A stretch of 64,000 bases of DNA from a virus: positions 86,823-150,822 of IMG/VR virus record IMGVR_UViG_3300035704_000001, one strand, 5' to 3'. The notes beneath the pieces are model-generated. The model did not search any database, was not told the origin of the DNA, and saw nothing but the letters and a program-made list of their open reading frames with translations. A program made the translations under genes and the position numbers. Position 1 is the first letter of the stretch. Each line of letters opens with the position of its first letter. Below, piece after piece: positions 1 to 7,621 of the stretch.

Positions 1-2
1 TG

Positions 3-731
3 GTGGTCCACTGCGCCGCGGTGGTCGGCGGCCGCCAGGTCATCGAGACGGACCCGCTGGCGCAGGCCGTCAACTTCGAGATCGACGCGGCCATGTTCCG
101 GTGGGCCCGGATCTGCCGTCCGGGCCGGATCATCTACTTCTCCAGCTCGGCCGCGTACCCGGTGATCCTCCAGGACGGGTACCCGCCCATGTCGATGGGC
201 GAGGACGAGATCAAGTTCGAGGGGCTGGCCGGCGTGCCGGACCAGCTGTACGGCTGGGCCAAGCTGACCGGCGAGTTCCTTGCCCGGCAGGCCATCGCGG
301 ACGGGCTGCCGGTCACCGTGGTGCGGCCGTTCTCCGGCTACGGCTCCGACCAGGACCCCAGCTACCCGTTCCCCGCGTTCGTCGATCGCGCGCTCAGGCG
401 GGAGGACCCGTTCCTCATCTGGGGCGACGGCGGCCAGCAGCGGGACTTCATCCACATCGACGACATCGTGGGCGCGGTGATGGAGCTGTACCGGGGCGAG
501 TGGCCGGGCCCGTACAACCTGGCCTCCGGCCGGGCGGTCTCGGTGCGGACGCTGGCCCGGATGATCTGCGACCAGGCCGGCTACGAGCCCGGGTTCGAGT
601 GCGCGCCGGCGGCGCCGTCCGGGGTGCGGTACCGGGTGGCCAACGCCTGGAAGCTGCAGCAGGTCTACCGGTGCAAGGTCACCCTGGAGGAGGGCATCCG
701 CCGGGCCCTGGAGGACCGCGCCCGGGCGTAG
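3..731 (+). CDS. NAD-dependent sugar-nucleotide epimerase/dehydratase (5' truncated)
   Basis: Extended short-chain dehydrogenase of the NAD-dependent epimerase/dehydratase family. The catalytic set is visible: a serine stretch SSSAAYP near residue 47 and the YxxxK motif as YGWAK near residue 83, followed by VVRPFSGYG and the substrate-domain pattern RDFIHIDDIV. The N-terminal glycine-rich NAD-binding motif is missing because the window begins inside the gene, so the true start lies upstream. Such enzymes make modified nucleotide sugars; with the glycosyltransferase at 28001 it suggests glycan decoration of virion, DNA or host surface (inference). The exact sugar cannot be read. The TAG stop lies inside the start-adjacent motif of the next gene. 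Confidence 0.85.
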   Translation: MVHCAAVVGGRQVIETDPLAQAVNFEIDAAMFRWARICRPGRIIYFSSSAAYPVILQDGYPPMSMGEDEIKFEGLAGVPDQLYGWAKLTGEFLARQAIADGLPVTVVRPFSGYGSDQDPSYPFPAFVDRALRREDPFLIWGDGGQQRDFIHIDDIVGAVMELYRGEWPGPYNLASGRAVSVRTLARMICDQAGYEPGFECAPAAPSGVRYRVANAWKLQQVYRCKVTLEEGIRRALEDRARA

Positions 732-739
732 TAACCAGT
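728..739 (+). promoter_or_regulatory. Start-adjacent motif, GTAGTA variant
   Basis: GTAGTAACCAGT directly precedes GTG 740. The same variant is found at 13127 and 25298. It replaces a Shine-Dalgarno sequence and overlaps the stop codon of the epimerase. Confidence 0.5.
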
Positions 740-1084
740 GTGACTATCGTCCGGATCTCCTGCGGGTGCCTGTTCTACGGCGACGGGGCCCCGGACTGGC
801 GGGACAGCCAGCAGCTGCGCTGGTGCCGGCAGCACGAGCTGGCGGACAGGCTCCGCGGGATGCGCGAGCTGGCTGCCCGCGGCATCAGCGTGGGCGAGTG
901 GGCCCGGCACCCGACGATTACCCCGGCATGGCCGACTGGACCAAGTTCGACAACCTCTTCACCTGCCCTGCCGCTGTTACCGACCAGGACCTGCGGACGG
1001 CGTACGAGGAGCTGTATACCGCGGCCAAGCGCGAGTGCGAGGGCCTGGACCTGTCCTCGGCCCAGATCATGCGCACGAGCGTGA
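740..1084 (+). CDS. Small Cys/Trp-containing protein, unknown function
   Basis: GTG start preceded by the GTAGTA variant of the start-adjacent motif. The first 58 or so codons (MTIVRISCGCLFYGDG onward) have the strong G/C third-position bias of real genes here and contain CGC and a later WC. After about position 915 the bias is lost, because the frame runs 157 nt into the next gene, which has its own start motif at 916. The biological protein is therefore probably shorter than the open frame; the missing stop may be a sequencing indel or a genuine long overlap. Function unknown. Confidence 0.45.
   Translation: MTIVRISCGCLFYGDGAPDWRDSQQLRWCRQHELADRLRGMRELAARGISVGEWARHPTITPAWPTGPSSTTSSPALPLLPTRTCGRRTRSCIPRPSASARAWTCPRPRSCARA
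916..927 (+). promoter_or_regulatory. Start-adjacent GATTA motif
   Basis: GATTACCCCGGC abuts ATG 928. It is one of the clearest copies of the repeated start-associated sequence and there is no Shine-Dalgarno sequence before this gene. Confidence 0.6.
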
Positions 1085-1365
1085 TGCTCGGCTGGTACTT
1101 CAAGCACCAGCAGACCTCGCGGGTGGCCTACGGCGACAAGGCCGGCTACCAGCACCCGGGCCAGGAGAAGGACGCGCTGCTGGCGTGGGAGTCGATCGCC
1201 CGGTCCTGGGACGAGGTGCGGCGCAAGGCGCAGCCGGCCATCGCGGGCGGGCTCACTCCCGAGACGGTGCGGGATATCTTCGTGCACGTGCTCGGCCAGG
1301 TCGATGACGCCGGCCTGCGGGCCCGGCTGCAGGACAGCTTCGTCGAGGCCCTGAGCGCGGCCTGA
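928..1365 (+). CDS. Phage protein of unknown function before the terminase
   Basis: 145-residue soluble, mostly helical protein starting MADWTKFDNLF; no signal or membrane segment. The start is fixed by the GATTACCCCGGC motif directly upstream. It sits at the front of a tight series (TGATG overlap with the next gene) leading to the large terminase, a position where small terminase subunits often lie, but I see no clear helix-turn-helix and do not assign that role. Confidence 0.7.
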   Translation: MADWTKFDNLFTCPAAVTDQDLRTAYEELYTAAKRECEGLDLSSAQIMRTSVMLGWYFKHQQTSRVAYGDKAGYQHPGQEKDALLAWESIARSWDEVRRKAQPAIAGGLTPETVRDIFVHVLGQVDDAGLRARLQDSFVEALSAA

Positions 1366-2465
1366 TGGTCTCCGCGGTGGACCTGCTTCAGCAGGTCACG
1401 GAAGACGACGAGGCACACGCGCACCTGCACCGCGACTGCCCGTGGTTCCGGCACGTCCACGACGGCGGAGGCGGCGAGCCCGAGGGCCACTGCCGCCCCG
1501 GCGGCCGCGTCGAGTCCGGTGCGCTGGTCAAGTTCTCGGCTGACGGCGTGCTGTGGGAGATGACGCCGCGCACCCCGGAGGCCTCCACCGTGGTGCAGCC
1601 GACCGTCCCGCCGGGCGGGCCCGGGCTCTTCCACATGAAGGGCCGCCACCTCCCGCCCTACGTCGAGCACCTGTATAAGCACCTGGTCGGCCGGTACGGC
1701 AAGCACGGCGCCTACCGGGTGGCGGTCGGGGTGGTCAAGAAGTGGGCCGCGGGGGTCAATCCCGGCGGGTGGGATACCAAGAGCGGTAAGGGCAAGCGGA
1801 CTCATCCCGACGTCCGGGCAGCCGCGCAGAAGAACGTGGCCGAGTGGGAGCAGGACAAGGCCGACGCGCACGAGCACCACGGCGGCGAGCAGAAGGTGAA
1901 GGCGGCCGGCCCCGCCATGACCCCGGGCGCGCAGTCGCAGTACGGGCTGTGGCAGCACCCGGCGCAGTCGGTCAGCCCGAGCCCGCCGCTGCCGCCGCGC
2001 GCCGAGCCGCCCACGCCGGCCGAGATCCGGGTGCTGATGGGCCTGGTGCCGGGCGGGGCCGCGGACGCGAGCCTGAGCCGCACCGTGCGCAAGTTCCTGG
2101 AGACTGCCGCGGTGAAGATGGAGAAGGAATCCCCGCTCGACGCGCTGGCTTCGCTCCGCGGCGCTCAGGCGGCCGTGTACGCCGCGCACAAGAAGGACGT
2201 CACCGAGGCCCCCCCGTTCCCCTGGAGTGCGCCAGCGCCCGCCCTGGTGCCGCCGGCGGCCCAGTCCTCGGCGACGTCTGACATGCTCCAGACGCGGACC
2301 AGGACGCTGGCCTACCGCAAGCTCGACCAGCAGGTGGCCGCGCTGGCCGACCGGCTCCGGCGCAATTACTTCAACCAGGTGCCGGGCAACGGGGTCTACG
2401 GCGGGCCGAATCAGCCGGCCAGGCTGTCCGCGGTCGAGAAGCTGGTCCGATTGTCCCAGGCGTAG
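1365..2465 (+). CDS. Putative head-associated protein with KRWA-type phage motif
   Basis: 366 residues. The segment from about residue 98 (LPPYVEHLYKHLVGRYGKHG, then VGVVKKWAAGVNPGG) resembles a short helical motif common in actinophage head proteins, in which a GM.E.RAIA helix is followed by VKRWA and a later AAAQK..AEWE helix. The middle is Pro/Ser-rich and probably disordered; the C-terminal third is helical. It overlaps the previous stop as TGATG and is followed by a related-looking gene at 2484. Function unknown; head or maturation role inferred from position. Confidence 0.65.
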   Translation: MVSAVDLLQQVTEDDEAHAHLHRDCPWFRHVHDGGGGEPEGHCRPGGRVESGALVKFSADGVLWEMTPRTPEASTVVQPTVPPGGPGLFHMKGRHLPPYVEHLYKHLVGRYGKHGAYRVAVGVVKKWAAGVNPGGWDTKSGKGKRTHPDVRAAAQKNVAEWEQDKADAHEHHGGEQKVKAAGPAMTPGAQSQYGLWQHPAQSVSPSPPLPPRAEPPTPAEIRVLMGLVPGGAADASLSRTVRKFLETAAVKMEKESPLDALASLRGAQAAVYAAHKKDVTEAPPFPWSAPAPALVPPAAQSSATSDMLQTRTRTLAYRKLDQQVAALADRLRRNYFNQVPGNGVYGGPNQPARLSAVEKLVRLSQA

Positions 2466-2483
2466 AGGACGCCTGGAGGTGCT

Positions 2484-3137
2484 GTGAGCGCGGTCGACAA
2501 GCTGCTGGCCCTGACCGGTAACGGGCCCGAGGTCCCGGACCCGGACACCGAGCTGCTGCGCGCCGCGCAGCAGCAGGCCCGGGAGCTGGAGGCGCTGGTC
2601 TGCCTGGCCTGGGACGACGATGACGACAAGGACGGCGGCGGAGGCGGGGATCATTCCGGGCATTCCACCTACAAGGCCCTGATCAAGAAGAAGATGGACC
2701 CGAAGCGGGCCGCGTCGATGTGCGCCCGGTCGGACAAGAACGTCAAGGCCTCCCAGCTGGCCCGCTCCCTCGTGCTCATGCTGTCCGGCGAGCCCGGCCG
2801 GGACCTGGTGCTCACCCTGACCGCCGGGGAGCACGAGCGCCGCGCGGCCGCGCAGCACGAGGTGACCCAGGCTGAGGAGGCGGCCGCCCTGGCGGCCCAG
2901 CTGCCCGGGATCACCGTCTCTCCTGCCGGGCTGGAAGAGGTCGCTGAGCTGGCCGCCAAGGCGATGGGCGACGGCGGCATCATCATGAACCACGGCCCGT
3001 TTACCGGCGAGCACGCGCACGGGCACTTCCAGTCGAACGTGCATGCCCATCCGCACAAGCACTTCGGCGATAACCGCCATGACGGCGGACCTCAGCACCG
3101 GCCGGGCAGTCAGCCCGGCGGCCGGGCCGGCTGGTAG
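2484..3137 (+). CDS. Asp- and His-rich phage protein, unknown function
   Basis: 217 residues with a good ribosome site (GGAGGT) before GTG 2484. An N-terminal helix is followed by the acidic run DDDDDKD and a Gly-rich linker, then HSTYKALIKKKMDPKRAASMCA, which resembles a short helical motif seen in many actinophage proteins (small polar residues followed by K.AA..C/A). The last 60 residues are His-rich (HAHGHFQ, HAHPHKHF), which might bind metal. It begins with the same SAVD...L pattern as the previous gene, hinting at partial duplication. Confidence 0.65.
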   Translation: MSAVDKLLALTGNGPEVPDPDTELLRAAQQQARELEALVCLAWDDDDDKDGGGGGDHSGHSTYKALIKKKMDPKRAASMCARSDKNVKASQLARSLVLMLSGEPGRDLVLTLTAGEHERRAAAQHEVTQAEEAAALAAQLPGITVSPAGLEEVAELAAKAMGDGGIIMNHGPFTGEHAHGHFQSNVHAHPHKHFGDNRHDGGPQHRPGSQPGGRAGW

Positions 3138-3145
3138 GAGACACC

Positions 3146-3313
3146 ATGTTCGCTGTTGTCGGTCTCATCTGCGGCATTGTCGCCGCGATCCTGAACCTGA
3201 CCAATCAGCATGTCGGGATCATCACCTGGCTGCTGATCATCGCCGCCATCTGCTTCGGCATCGAGCTGGTCTGGTCCTGGCACCGCGGCGGTTACTACCA
3301 CCGCGCCCCGTGA
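3146..3313 (+). CDS. Small two-helix membrane protein
   Basis: 55 residues, ATG preceded by TAGGAGA. Two hydrophobic segments (about residues 1-17 and 24-43) end in WHRGGYYHRAP. It lies between the His-rich protein and the terminase, whose GTG start overlaps this stop as GTGA. Small membrane proteins at this position in phages can be holin-like or superinfection-related, but nothing in the sequence decides between these. Confidence 0.7.
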   Translation: MFAVVGLICGIVAAILNLTNQHVGIITWLLIIAAICFGIELVWSWHRGGYYHRAP

Positions 3314-5265
3314 CCGGGGCAGGCGCCGCGGCCGCGCGGCTCCTGCTGGCAGGTGACTCGGCCGCCTCCTACGGCGACCGCCAGTCCGGCTCGATCGCGT
3401 TCACCGAGGAGCCGGTGCCGCTGACGGTGTTCGTCCAGGACAAGGGCTACCTGGCCAACCCGCCGCTGTCCCCGGTGCAGTACGAGGCGGTGCTGCATGC
3501 CGAGCGGGTCTATTACCCGTCCGCCTACGAGGTGCTGGCGCAGTCCGCGGACCGCAAGATCCGCGAGTACTGGAAGCAGACCGTCCGGATGGTCAACTTC
3601 CTGGAGCTGGAGTGGGGCAAGGGCGGCGGCAAGGACCACACCTGCCGGATGATCGCCATGCGGGTCTGCTACCTGCTGCTGTGCCTGCGCAGCCCGCAGG
3701 ACTACTACGGCATGCCCGCCCAGGACAGCATCCACTGCCTGAACGTGGCCAGTTCCTCCAAGCAGGCCCAGCGCGCGTTCTTCGCCCCGATGCGGCGCGC
3801 GGTGACCCGCCCCGGGAGCTGGTTCCAGCGCCGGTCGGGGGTGGACATCCTGGACTCGGCCGAGCGGCGCAGCGGGCCGGCCAAGACCACCGCCCTGCTG
3901 GACACCATCCGGTTCGAGCACAACATCGAGGCGGTCTCCGGGCACTCCGACGCGGACAGCCAGGAGGGGCTGAACCTCATGCTCGGCATCGCGGATGAGG
4001 TGGACGCCTTCAAGAGCCGGGCCGAGCTGGCCAAGTCCACCGGCGCCAAGCAGCGCGAGTCATCCAGCTCGGCCGAGTCCATCCTGGAGATGCTGCGCAC
4101 ATCGGCGTCTACCCGGTTTCCCGAGGTGTATAAAAACGTCCACATCAGCTATCCCAGGTACCTCGGGTCAGTGATCCAGCAGCAGGTGGCGAGGGGTAAG
4201 GCTGATATCGCCGCCAAGGGCGACGCCTCGCACTACTACGTGTCCGGCCCGCTGTGCACCTGGGAGGCCAACCCGCGGGTGCCCGGCAAGCAGGCCTTCG
4301 CCGAGGACTACGAGCGGGACCCGGCCATGGCCGAGGCCAAGTACGAGTGCAAGCCCCGCCGGGCCATCAACCCCTACTTCAGCAACGAGCAGGCGCTGCG
4401 GGACTGCACGTACGAGGCCAGCCAGTATCCCGTCGAGGTGGACTACACCCGCGAGGGCGCCACCTGGAAGCCGGTCTATGTCTTCAGCGGCGACTTCTTC
4501 CCGGTCAAGGGCGCGCTGTACGCGATGCACGCCGACCTGTCGGTGACCGGTGACCGGGCCGGCGTCACCCTGGCGCACGTCAAGCGGTGGCAGGACCACA
4601 CGGTGACCGCCACCGAGGAGGACGGCATCGAGGTGCAGCTGACCGAGCGGCGGCCGGTGGTCAAGATCGACTTCACCATCAGCTACTCGGCCAGCGTGGG
4701 CGCGGTGCCGCCGCGGGAGATCCAGATTAGATGGGCCCGGATGCTGGCGCTGGAGCTGCGCCGGCTGGGCTTCCCCATCATGCGGTTCACGTTCGACCAG
4801 TACCAGAGCAAGGATTCCATGCAGATCCTGGAGTCTCACGGCATCGAGACCGACCGGTTCTCCACCGACGTGAGCGAGGAAGGCTGGCGGACCCTGCGGG
4901 ACGTGATGTACGAGGGCCGGCTGGAGATGCCGGCCCGCGAGCTGCTGATCAACGAGCTGCTGGGGCTCTCGCGGCTGCCGAACGGCAAGATCGATCATCT
5001 GGGCGACTCCTCCAAGGACGAGGCCGACAGCCTAGCCGGGGCGGTAGCCGGCGCGCTGGAACTCGGGGGAGCAGAGGACCCGTCCGGCAAGCGCGCGTAC
5101 TTCGGCACGCACAAGTTCTGGGAGCCGGACGGCATAGCCGAGGAGCTGAGCCCGCTCGGGATGCTGCCGGCCCCGGCTATGCTCGGCCCCGGCGAGCCGC
5201 TGCCCGAGTACCGCGGCGGCATGGAGTACAGCGGCGAGCTGAACTACTGGGGGCCCGAGATATGA
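3310..5265 (+). CDS. Terminase large subunit
   Basis: Packages DNA into the prohead: N-terminal ATPase and C-terminal RNase H-fold nuclease. A P-loop-like GKGGGKDHT lies near residue 102 and the Walker B with catalytic glutamate is GIADEVDAF near residue 228. Nuclease acidic residues are in HADLSVTGDRAG near 408, TFDQYQSKD near 496 and KDEADSLAGAV near 571. At 651 residues it is long for the family but all landmarks are in order. The GTG start overlaps the previous stop. The P-loop is unusual in having Asp after the Lys instead of Ser/Thr. The 8 kb tRNA block separates it from the portal gene. Confidence 0.93.
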   Translation: MTGAGAAAARLLLAGDSAASYGDRQSGSIAFTEEPVPLTVFVQDKGYLANPPLSPVQYEAVLHAERVYYPSAYEVLAQSADRKIREYWKQTVRMVNFLELEWGKGGGKDHTCRMIAMRVCYLLLCLRSPQDYYGMPAQDSIHCLNVASSSKQAQRAFFAPMRRAVTRPGSWFQRRSGVDILDSAERRSGPAKTTALLDTIRFEHNIEAVSGHSDADSQEGLNLMLGIADEVDAFKSRAELAKSTGAKQRESSSSAESILEMLRTSASTRFPEVYKNVHISYPRYLGSVIQQQVARGKADIAAKGDASHYYVSGPLCTWEANPRVPGKQAFAEDYERDPAMAEAKYECKPRRAINPYFSNEQALRDCTYEASQYPVEVDYTREGATWKPVYVFSGDFFPVKGALYAMHADLSVTGDRAGVTLAHVKRWQDHTVTATEEDGIEVQLTERRPVVKIDFTISYSASVGAVPPREIQIRWARMLALELRRLGFPIMRFTFDQYQSKDSMQILESHGIETDRFSTDVSEEGWRTLRDVMYEGRLEMPARELLINELLGLSRLPNGKIDHLGDSSKDEADSLAGAVAGALELGGAEDPSGKRAYFGTHKFWEPDGIAEELSPLGMLPAPAMLGPGEPLPEYRGGMEYSGELNYWGPEI

Positions 5266-5519
5266 CGCAGATGCCGTTCGAGCGGCTGATGGAGTACGCC
5301 GCCAGCCTGACCGAAGAGGACCGGGACAAGGGCATGGGGGAGCTGGCCGCGCGGGTGGACGAGAAAGCCGCGCGGCTGGCTGATGCCGTCACCGCGGTCC
5401 GGGTCCTAGGCGGAGAACGGACCTACGTCGGCCTGGAGATCCGGGCTGACGAGGAACCGGTCGTGCGGAGGGCCCTGGCCCGGGACCGCGGGACGCCCAT
5501 GAGCGGCTGCTCAGGCTGA
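5262..5519 (+). CDS. Small helical protein downstream of terminase
   Basis: 85 residues beginning MTQMPFERLMEYA, overlapping the terminase stop as ATGA. The first 50 residues look like an amphipathic helix (LTEEDRDKGMGELAARVDEKAARLADAV). No known domain recognised. It is the last plus-strand gene before the tRNA array and its end overlaps by a few bases the end of a minus-strand gene. Confidence 0.65.
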   Translation: MTQMPFERLMEYAASLTEEDRDKGMGELAARVDEKAARLADAVTAVRVLGGERTYVGLEIRADEEPVVRRALARDRGTPMSGCSG

Positions 5520-5738
5520 GAGGACCGCCAGTTCCTCGGAAGTGTGCACCTCGTTGTAGTGCGCGGTCAGTACCGCTGACGCGGCGCCTTTCCTGCGCTG
5601 GTGCACCATCGGGCGGCCGCATACCCTGCAGCGGACGACCGGCAGGTGCCTGGTGTGAACGGCATGGGTTTCGGGGCGTGTCTTCGTCTGTGCCACGTGG
5701 TCATCGAACCACGGGCAGTGACCGCTGACCAGGCCCAA
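5511..5738 (-). CDS. Small zinc-finger-like protein
   Basis: Minus strand, converging on the terminase operon. It contains CRVCGRPMVHQ and, 20 residues on, HYNEVH: a CxxC...HxxxxH arrangement that suggests one zinc finger. The longest frame begins at TTG 5738; GTG 5696 gives a shorter alternative that keeps the finger. Similar single-finger proteins are frequent in actinophages; a nucleic-acid-binding role is possible but not shown. Confidence 0.5.
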   Translation of the reverse strand: MGLVSGHCPWFDDHVAQTKTRPETHAVHTRHLPVVRCRVCGRPMVHQRRKGAASAVLTAHYNEVHTSEELAVLSA

Positions 5739-5759
5739 GAGGAAAGTCCGGAATCCTAC

Positions 5760-5788
5760 TTGACACCGGTCAGGTGCCCGCGTAGAGT
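5760..5788 (+). promoter_or_regulatory. Promoter with embedded operator at the head of the tRNA array
   Basis: TTGACA at 5760 and TAGAGT at 5783 with a 17-nt spacer form a good sigma-70-type promoter. The -35 box overlaps the inverted repeat TGACACCGGTCA followed by GGTG, shared with the promoters at 58795 and 63141. It points into the tRNA array. Confidence 0.75.
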
Positions 5789-6029
5789 GAGACTCACGAC
5801 GCCAAACCGGTTGTCCGATAAGACGGACAGCGGCAAGATGGAGGACATGATGTTCAGGTCACTAGAGCAGCGATACGGGTTCAATCACCCGTGCATCACG
5901 CTGCCTGCGTGGACCGAAGACGCCATGGGCGCCGAGGCGGGACCTGGATAGGGAACAAAAGCCCAGACAGGAGCCGCCACCGGACACCGGGAGGCGGCTC
6001 TCAGCTTGTGAGGGACAACTGAATATCGA
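5789..6029 (+). other. Leader of the tRNA array, possible short peptide, hairpin
   Basis: Transcribed leader downstream of the 5760 promoter. A small frame starting near 5850 (ATGATGTTC, preceded by GGAGGA) could encode a 34-residue peptide but has ordinary codon bias and is unproven. A strong hairpin GAGCCGCC/GGCGGCTC at 5971-6000 precedes the first tRNA and may act as attenuator or processing signal. A T-arm-like sequence near 5876 has an eight-base loop and no partner acceptor, so it is not called as a tRNA. Confidence 0.4.
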
Positions 6030-6102
6030 GGGAGCGTGGCACAGCGGCAACTGCAGTGGCCTCCAAAACCACCAACCGAGGGTTCGAGTCCTTCCGCTCC
6101 TG
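6030..6102 (+). tRNA. tRNA-Trp(CCA)
   Basis: Acceptor GGGAGCG/CGCTCCT, anticodon loop CTCCAAA with U33, T-loop TTCGAGT. The 3' CCA is not encoded. First tRNA of the array. Confidence 0.93.
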
Positions 6103-6259
6103 CGACCATCGTCAACGCGAGAGCCGCGACGGTGCCTGTCACCTGGCAGTACTTGAGAACTCCACAGCGTGAGCATCGAGCAGGCTAGCCAGCCTGCTCA
6201 GTTAGACGTGCTGGGCTGGCCGCAACCGGGACTCCCCGGGGAAGCCAGCCCAGCGCACT

Positions 6260-6332
6260 GGGGCTATAGCGCAGCTGGTAGCGCACCTCCATGGCATGGA
6301 GGGGGTCAGGAGTTCGAATCTCCTTAGCTCCA
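6260..6332 (+). tRNA. tRNA-Ala(GGC)
   Basis: Acceptor GGGGCTA/TAGCTCC, perfect anticodon stem CCTCC/GGAGG around ATGGCAT, T-loop TTCGAAT. Confidence 0.95.
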
Positions 6333-6434
6333 CTGGTGCTGCTGACATGTGTAGAGGGCCGTGACGGGTACCTCAGCGGCGGTTATGCCGAAGGCCGGGT
6401 GTCTCCGGCGGCAAATAGGCGGCGGCACCAGCCT

Positions 6435-6507
6435 GGGGCTGAAGCACAACTGGTTGTGCATCGGTGTCGCAAGCCGACGGGTGCGGGTTCGAGTCCCGCC
6501 AGCTCCA
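6435..6507 (+). tRNA. tRNA-Ala(CGC)
   Basis: Acceptor GGGGCTG/CAGCTCC, D-arm GCAC/GTGC, anticodon loop GTCGCAA, T-loop TTCGAGT. Confidence 0.94.
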
Positions 6508-6510
6508 CTA

Positions 6511-6642
6511 GCCGGGAGATGCGGGTTCGAATCCCGTCAGCTATGCAGCCGTCGCCTTCAGCAGTGCACCTGGAGGCGGCCCGCTCGGCCGAGCGGGCAG
6601 GCAGCCAGCTGTAGCTCAACTGGCAGAGCCCCGGCGTTAAAC
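6511..6642 (+). tRNA. tRNA halves in permuted order, anticodon TAA
   Basis: A 3' half (6511-6545: anticodon 3' strand GCCGG, variable GAGAT, T-arm GCGGG-TTCGAAT-CCCGT, acceptor CAGCTAT) lies upstream of a 5' half (6605-6642: acceptor CCAGCTG, TA, D-arm GCTC/GAGC, anticodon strand CCGGC, loop GTTAAAC). Joined, the anticodon stem pairs perfectly (CCGGC/GCCGG) and five of seven acceptor pairs form. The loop reads TAA (UUA, Leu) with U33 and a short variable region. The last base overlaps tRNA-Pro(CGG). It could be a permuted gene or the remnant of a tandem duplicate. Confidence 0.55.
6579..6598 (+). repeat. Perfect 20-bp palindrome between the two tRNA halves
   Basis: GCCCGCTCGGCCGAGCGGGC is its own reverse complement and would form a strong hairpin in the segment joining the permuted tRNA halves. 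Confidence 0.8.
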
Positions 6643-6716
6643 GGGAAGTGGCGCAGCTTGGCTAGCGCGCCGCGTTCGGGACGCGGAGGTCGTGGGTTCG
6701 AATCCCGCCTTCCCGA
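6642..6716 (+). tRNA. tRNA-Pro(CGG)
   Basis: Acceptor CGGGAAG/CTTCCCG, anticodon loop TTCGGGA within CCGCG/CGCGG, T-loop TTCGAAT. Starts on the last base of the permuted 5' half. Confidence 0.95.
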
Positions 6717-6760
6717 CTAGGCCGGCAAGCGGGGCCGAGAGGCCAGCGCACGGCCACCAA

Positions 6761-6836
6761 CGGGCTGTGGCGCAGTTTGGCTCAGCGCACCTGTCTGGGG
6801 GACAGGGGGTCATCGGTTCGAATCCGGTCAGCCCGA
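6761..6836 (+). tRNA. tRNA-Pro(GGG)
   Basis: Acceptor CGGGCTG/CAGCCCG, anticodon loop CTGGGGG within CCTGT/ACAGG, T-loop TTCGAAT. Confidence 0.95.
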
Positions 6837-6838
6837 CT

Positions 6839-6951
6839 AGGCAGGTCCGACGCAGGCGCCGCCTTTAAGCGGTTCGCGGCGGAAGCGAGGACGCTCGTCT
6901 CGTGTGGTACCGGGGTACCGGGTTCCCCGGACGACATGGGTGGCCTGCCTT
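6839..6951 (+). repeat. Inverted repeat enclosing a structured inter-tRNA spacer
   Basis: AGGCAGG at 6839 and CCTGCCT at 6945 are complementary and enclose smaller hairpins. No tRNA could be folded here. It may be a processing or attenuation structure. Confidence 0.35.
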
Positions 6952-6954
6952 TCA

Positions 6955-7026
6955 CGGGATGTGGTGTAAGGGTCAGCGTGCCTGCTTTGGAAGCAGGAGG
7001 ATGAGGTTCGAGTCCTTGCATCCCGA
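6955..7026 (+). tRNA. tRNA-Pro(TGG)
   Basis: Acceptor CGGGATG/CATCCCG, anticodon loop TTTGGAA within CCTGC/GCAGG, T-loop TTCGAGT. With the two preceding genes all CCN proline codons can be read. Confidence 0.94.
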
Positions 7027-7092
7027 CTGAGGGGAGGAACCCCCGGCACGGGTAGCGCGGAGGGGTCCGCGTCCGGCCGCCTCCCCCGACAT

Positions 7093-7166
7093 GGAGCTGT
7101 AGCTCAGTTGGTAAGAGCGCCCGTCTGAAAAGCGGGAGGTCGGTGTGTCGAGTACACCTGGCTCCA
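7093..7166 (+). tRNA. tRNA-Phe(GAA)
   Basis: Acceptor GGAGCTG/TGGCTCC with two G-U pairs, anticodon loop CTGAAAA. The T-loop is GTCGAGT, so position 54 is G instead of U. Confidence 0.92.
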
Positions 7167-7244
7167 CGATGGACTGACGTCTGGCGGCAGCCGAAAGGCC
7201 GAGCAACCGGGTGACTGATCTGGAGGCCTCCAGTACCCAGTAAG

Positions 7245-7266
7245 CCGCGCAGCTGCAGCTGCGCGG
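7245..7266 (+). repeat. Perfect 22-bp palindrome in the tRNA array
   Basis: The arm CCGCGCAGCTG is followed immediately by its reverse complement, in the 185-nt spacer between tRNA-Phe and tRNA-Gly. A second palindrome, CTGGAGGCCTCCAG, lies just upstream. No gene is visible in the spacer. Confidence 0.7.
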
Positions 7267-7351
7267 TATCAGCCCACCCCGGGACATCCACTCCGGGGCG
7301 CGAGGACGACCGGCGGACCCAGGCGTTACTGGGGGCTTGAGCCGGGACCCT

Positions 7352-7424
7352 GCGGACGAGTCCCAACTGGCCGGGTACCAGCCCTCCAAGCTGGTTGTTG
7401 CGGGTTCGACTCCCGTCGTCCGCT
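7352..7424 (+). tRNA. tRNA-Gly(TCC), C33
   Basis: Acceptor GCGGACG/CGTCCGC with U73 as in glycine tRNAs. Anticodon stem CCAGC/GCTGG, loop CCTCCAA: position 33 is C, not U. Confidence 0.9.
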
Positions 7425-7499
7425 CTTAGGATGTGAAGAGGTACGGGCCCGGATGCTACTCCGGGTTGCGTGCAAGCGGCTGTCGGGTCGCGGCCGGGC

Positions 7500-7529
7500 G
7501 GGGTGGTGAGGCCGACATCTTGCCACCCC
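7500..7529 (+). terminator. Hairpin between tRNA-Gly and tRNA-Lys
   Basis: GGGGTGG/CCACCCC stem with a 16-nt loop, followed by a weak T run (GTTTTC) further on. Terminator or processing structure. Confidence 0.4.
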
Positions 7530-7543
7530 GCGCCGGTTTTCAT

Positions 7544-7615
7544 GCTCCGTTAGCTCAGTGGCAGAGCGGTGGGCTCTTAACCCGCGCGTCCGGGGTCCGA
7601 TTCCCTGACGGAGCA
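7544..7615 (+). tRNA. tRNA-Lys(CTT)
   Basis: Acceptor GCTCCGT/ACGGAGC, anticodon loop CTCTTAA, T-loop TCCGATT. Confidence 0.94.
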
Positions 7616-7621
7616 CAGCAC

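Noticed and set aside
1146-3098. Long minus-strand open frame opposite the early genes
   Set aside because: Mirror of high-GC plus-strand genes; Arg/Gly/Ala-rich composition, no ribosome site, and the plus strand has clear gene structure.
5866-5900. T-arm-like sequence CGGGTTCAATCACCCG in the array leader
   Set aside because: Loop length is six or eight, and no acceptor or anticodon stem can be formed around it.
5796-6029. tmRNA in the leader of the array
   Set aside because: No tRNA-like ends with the G-U pair and no tag-peptide frame could be found.
6839-6951. Possible long tRNA (selenocysteine-like) enclosed by AGGCAGG/CCTGCCT
   Set aside because: No D-arm, anticodon or T-arm in the right order; kept only as an inverted repeat.
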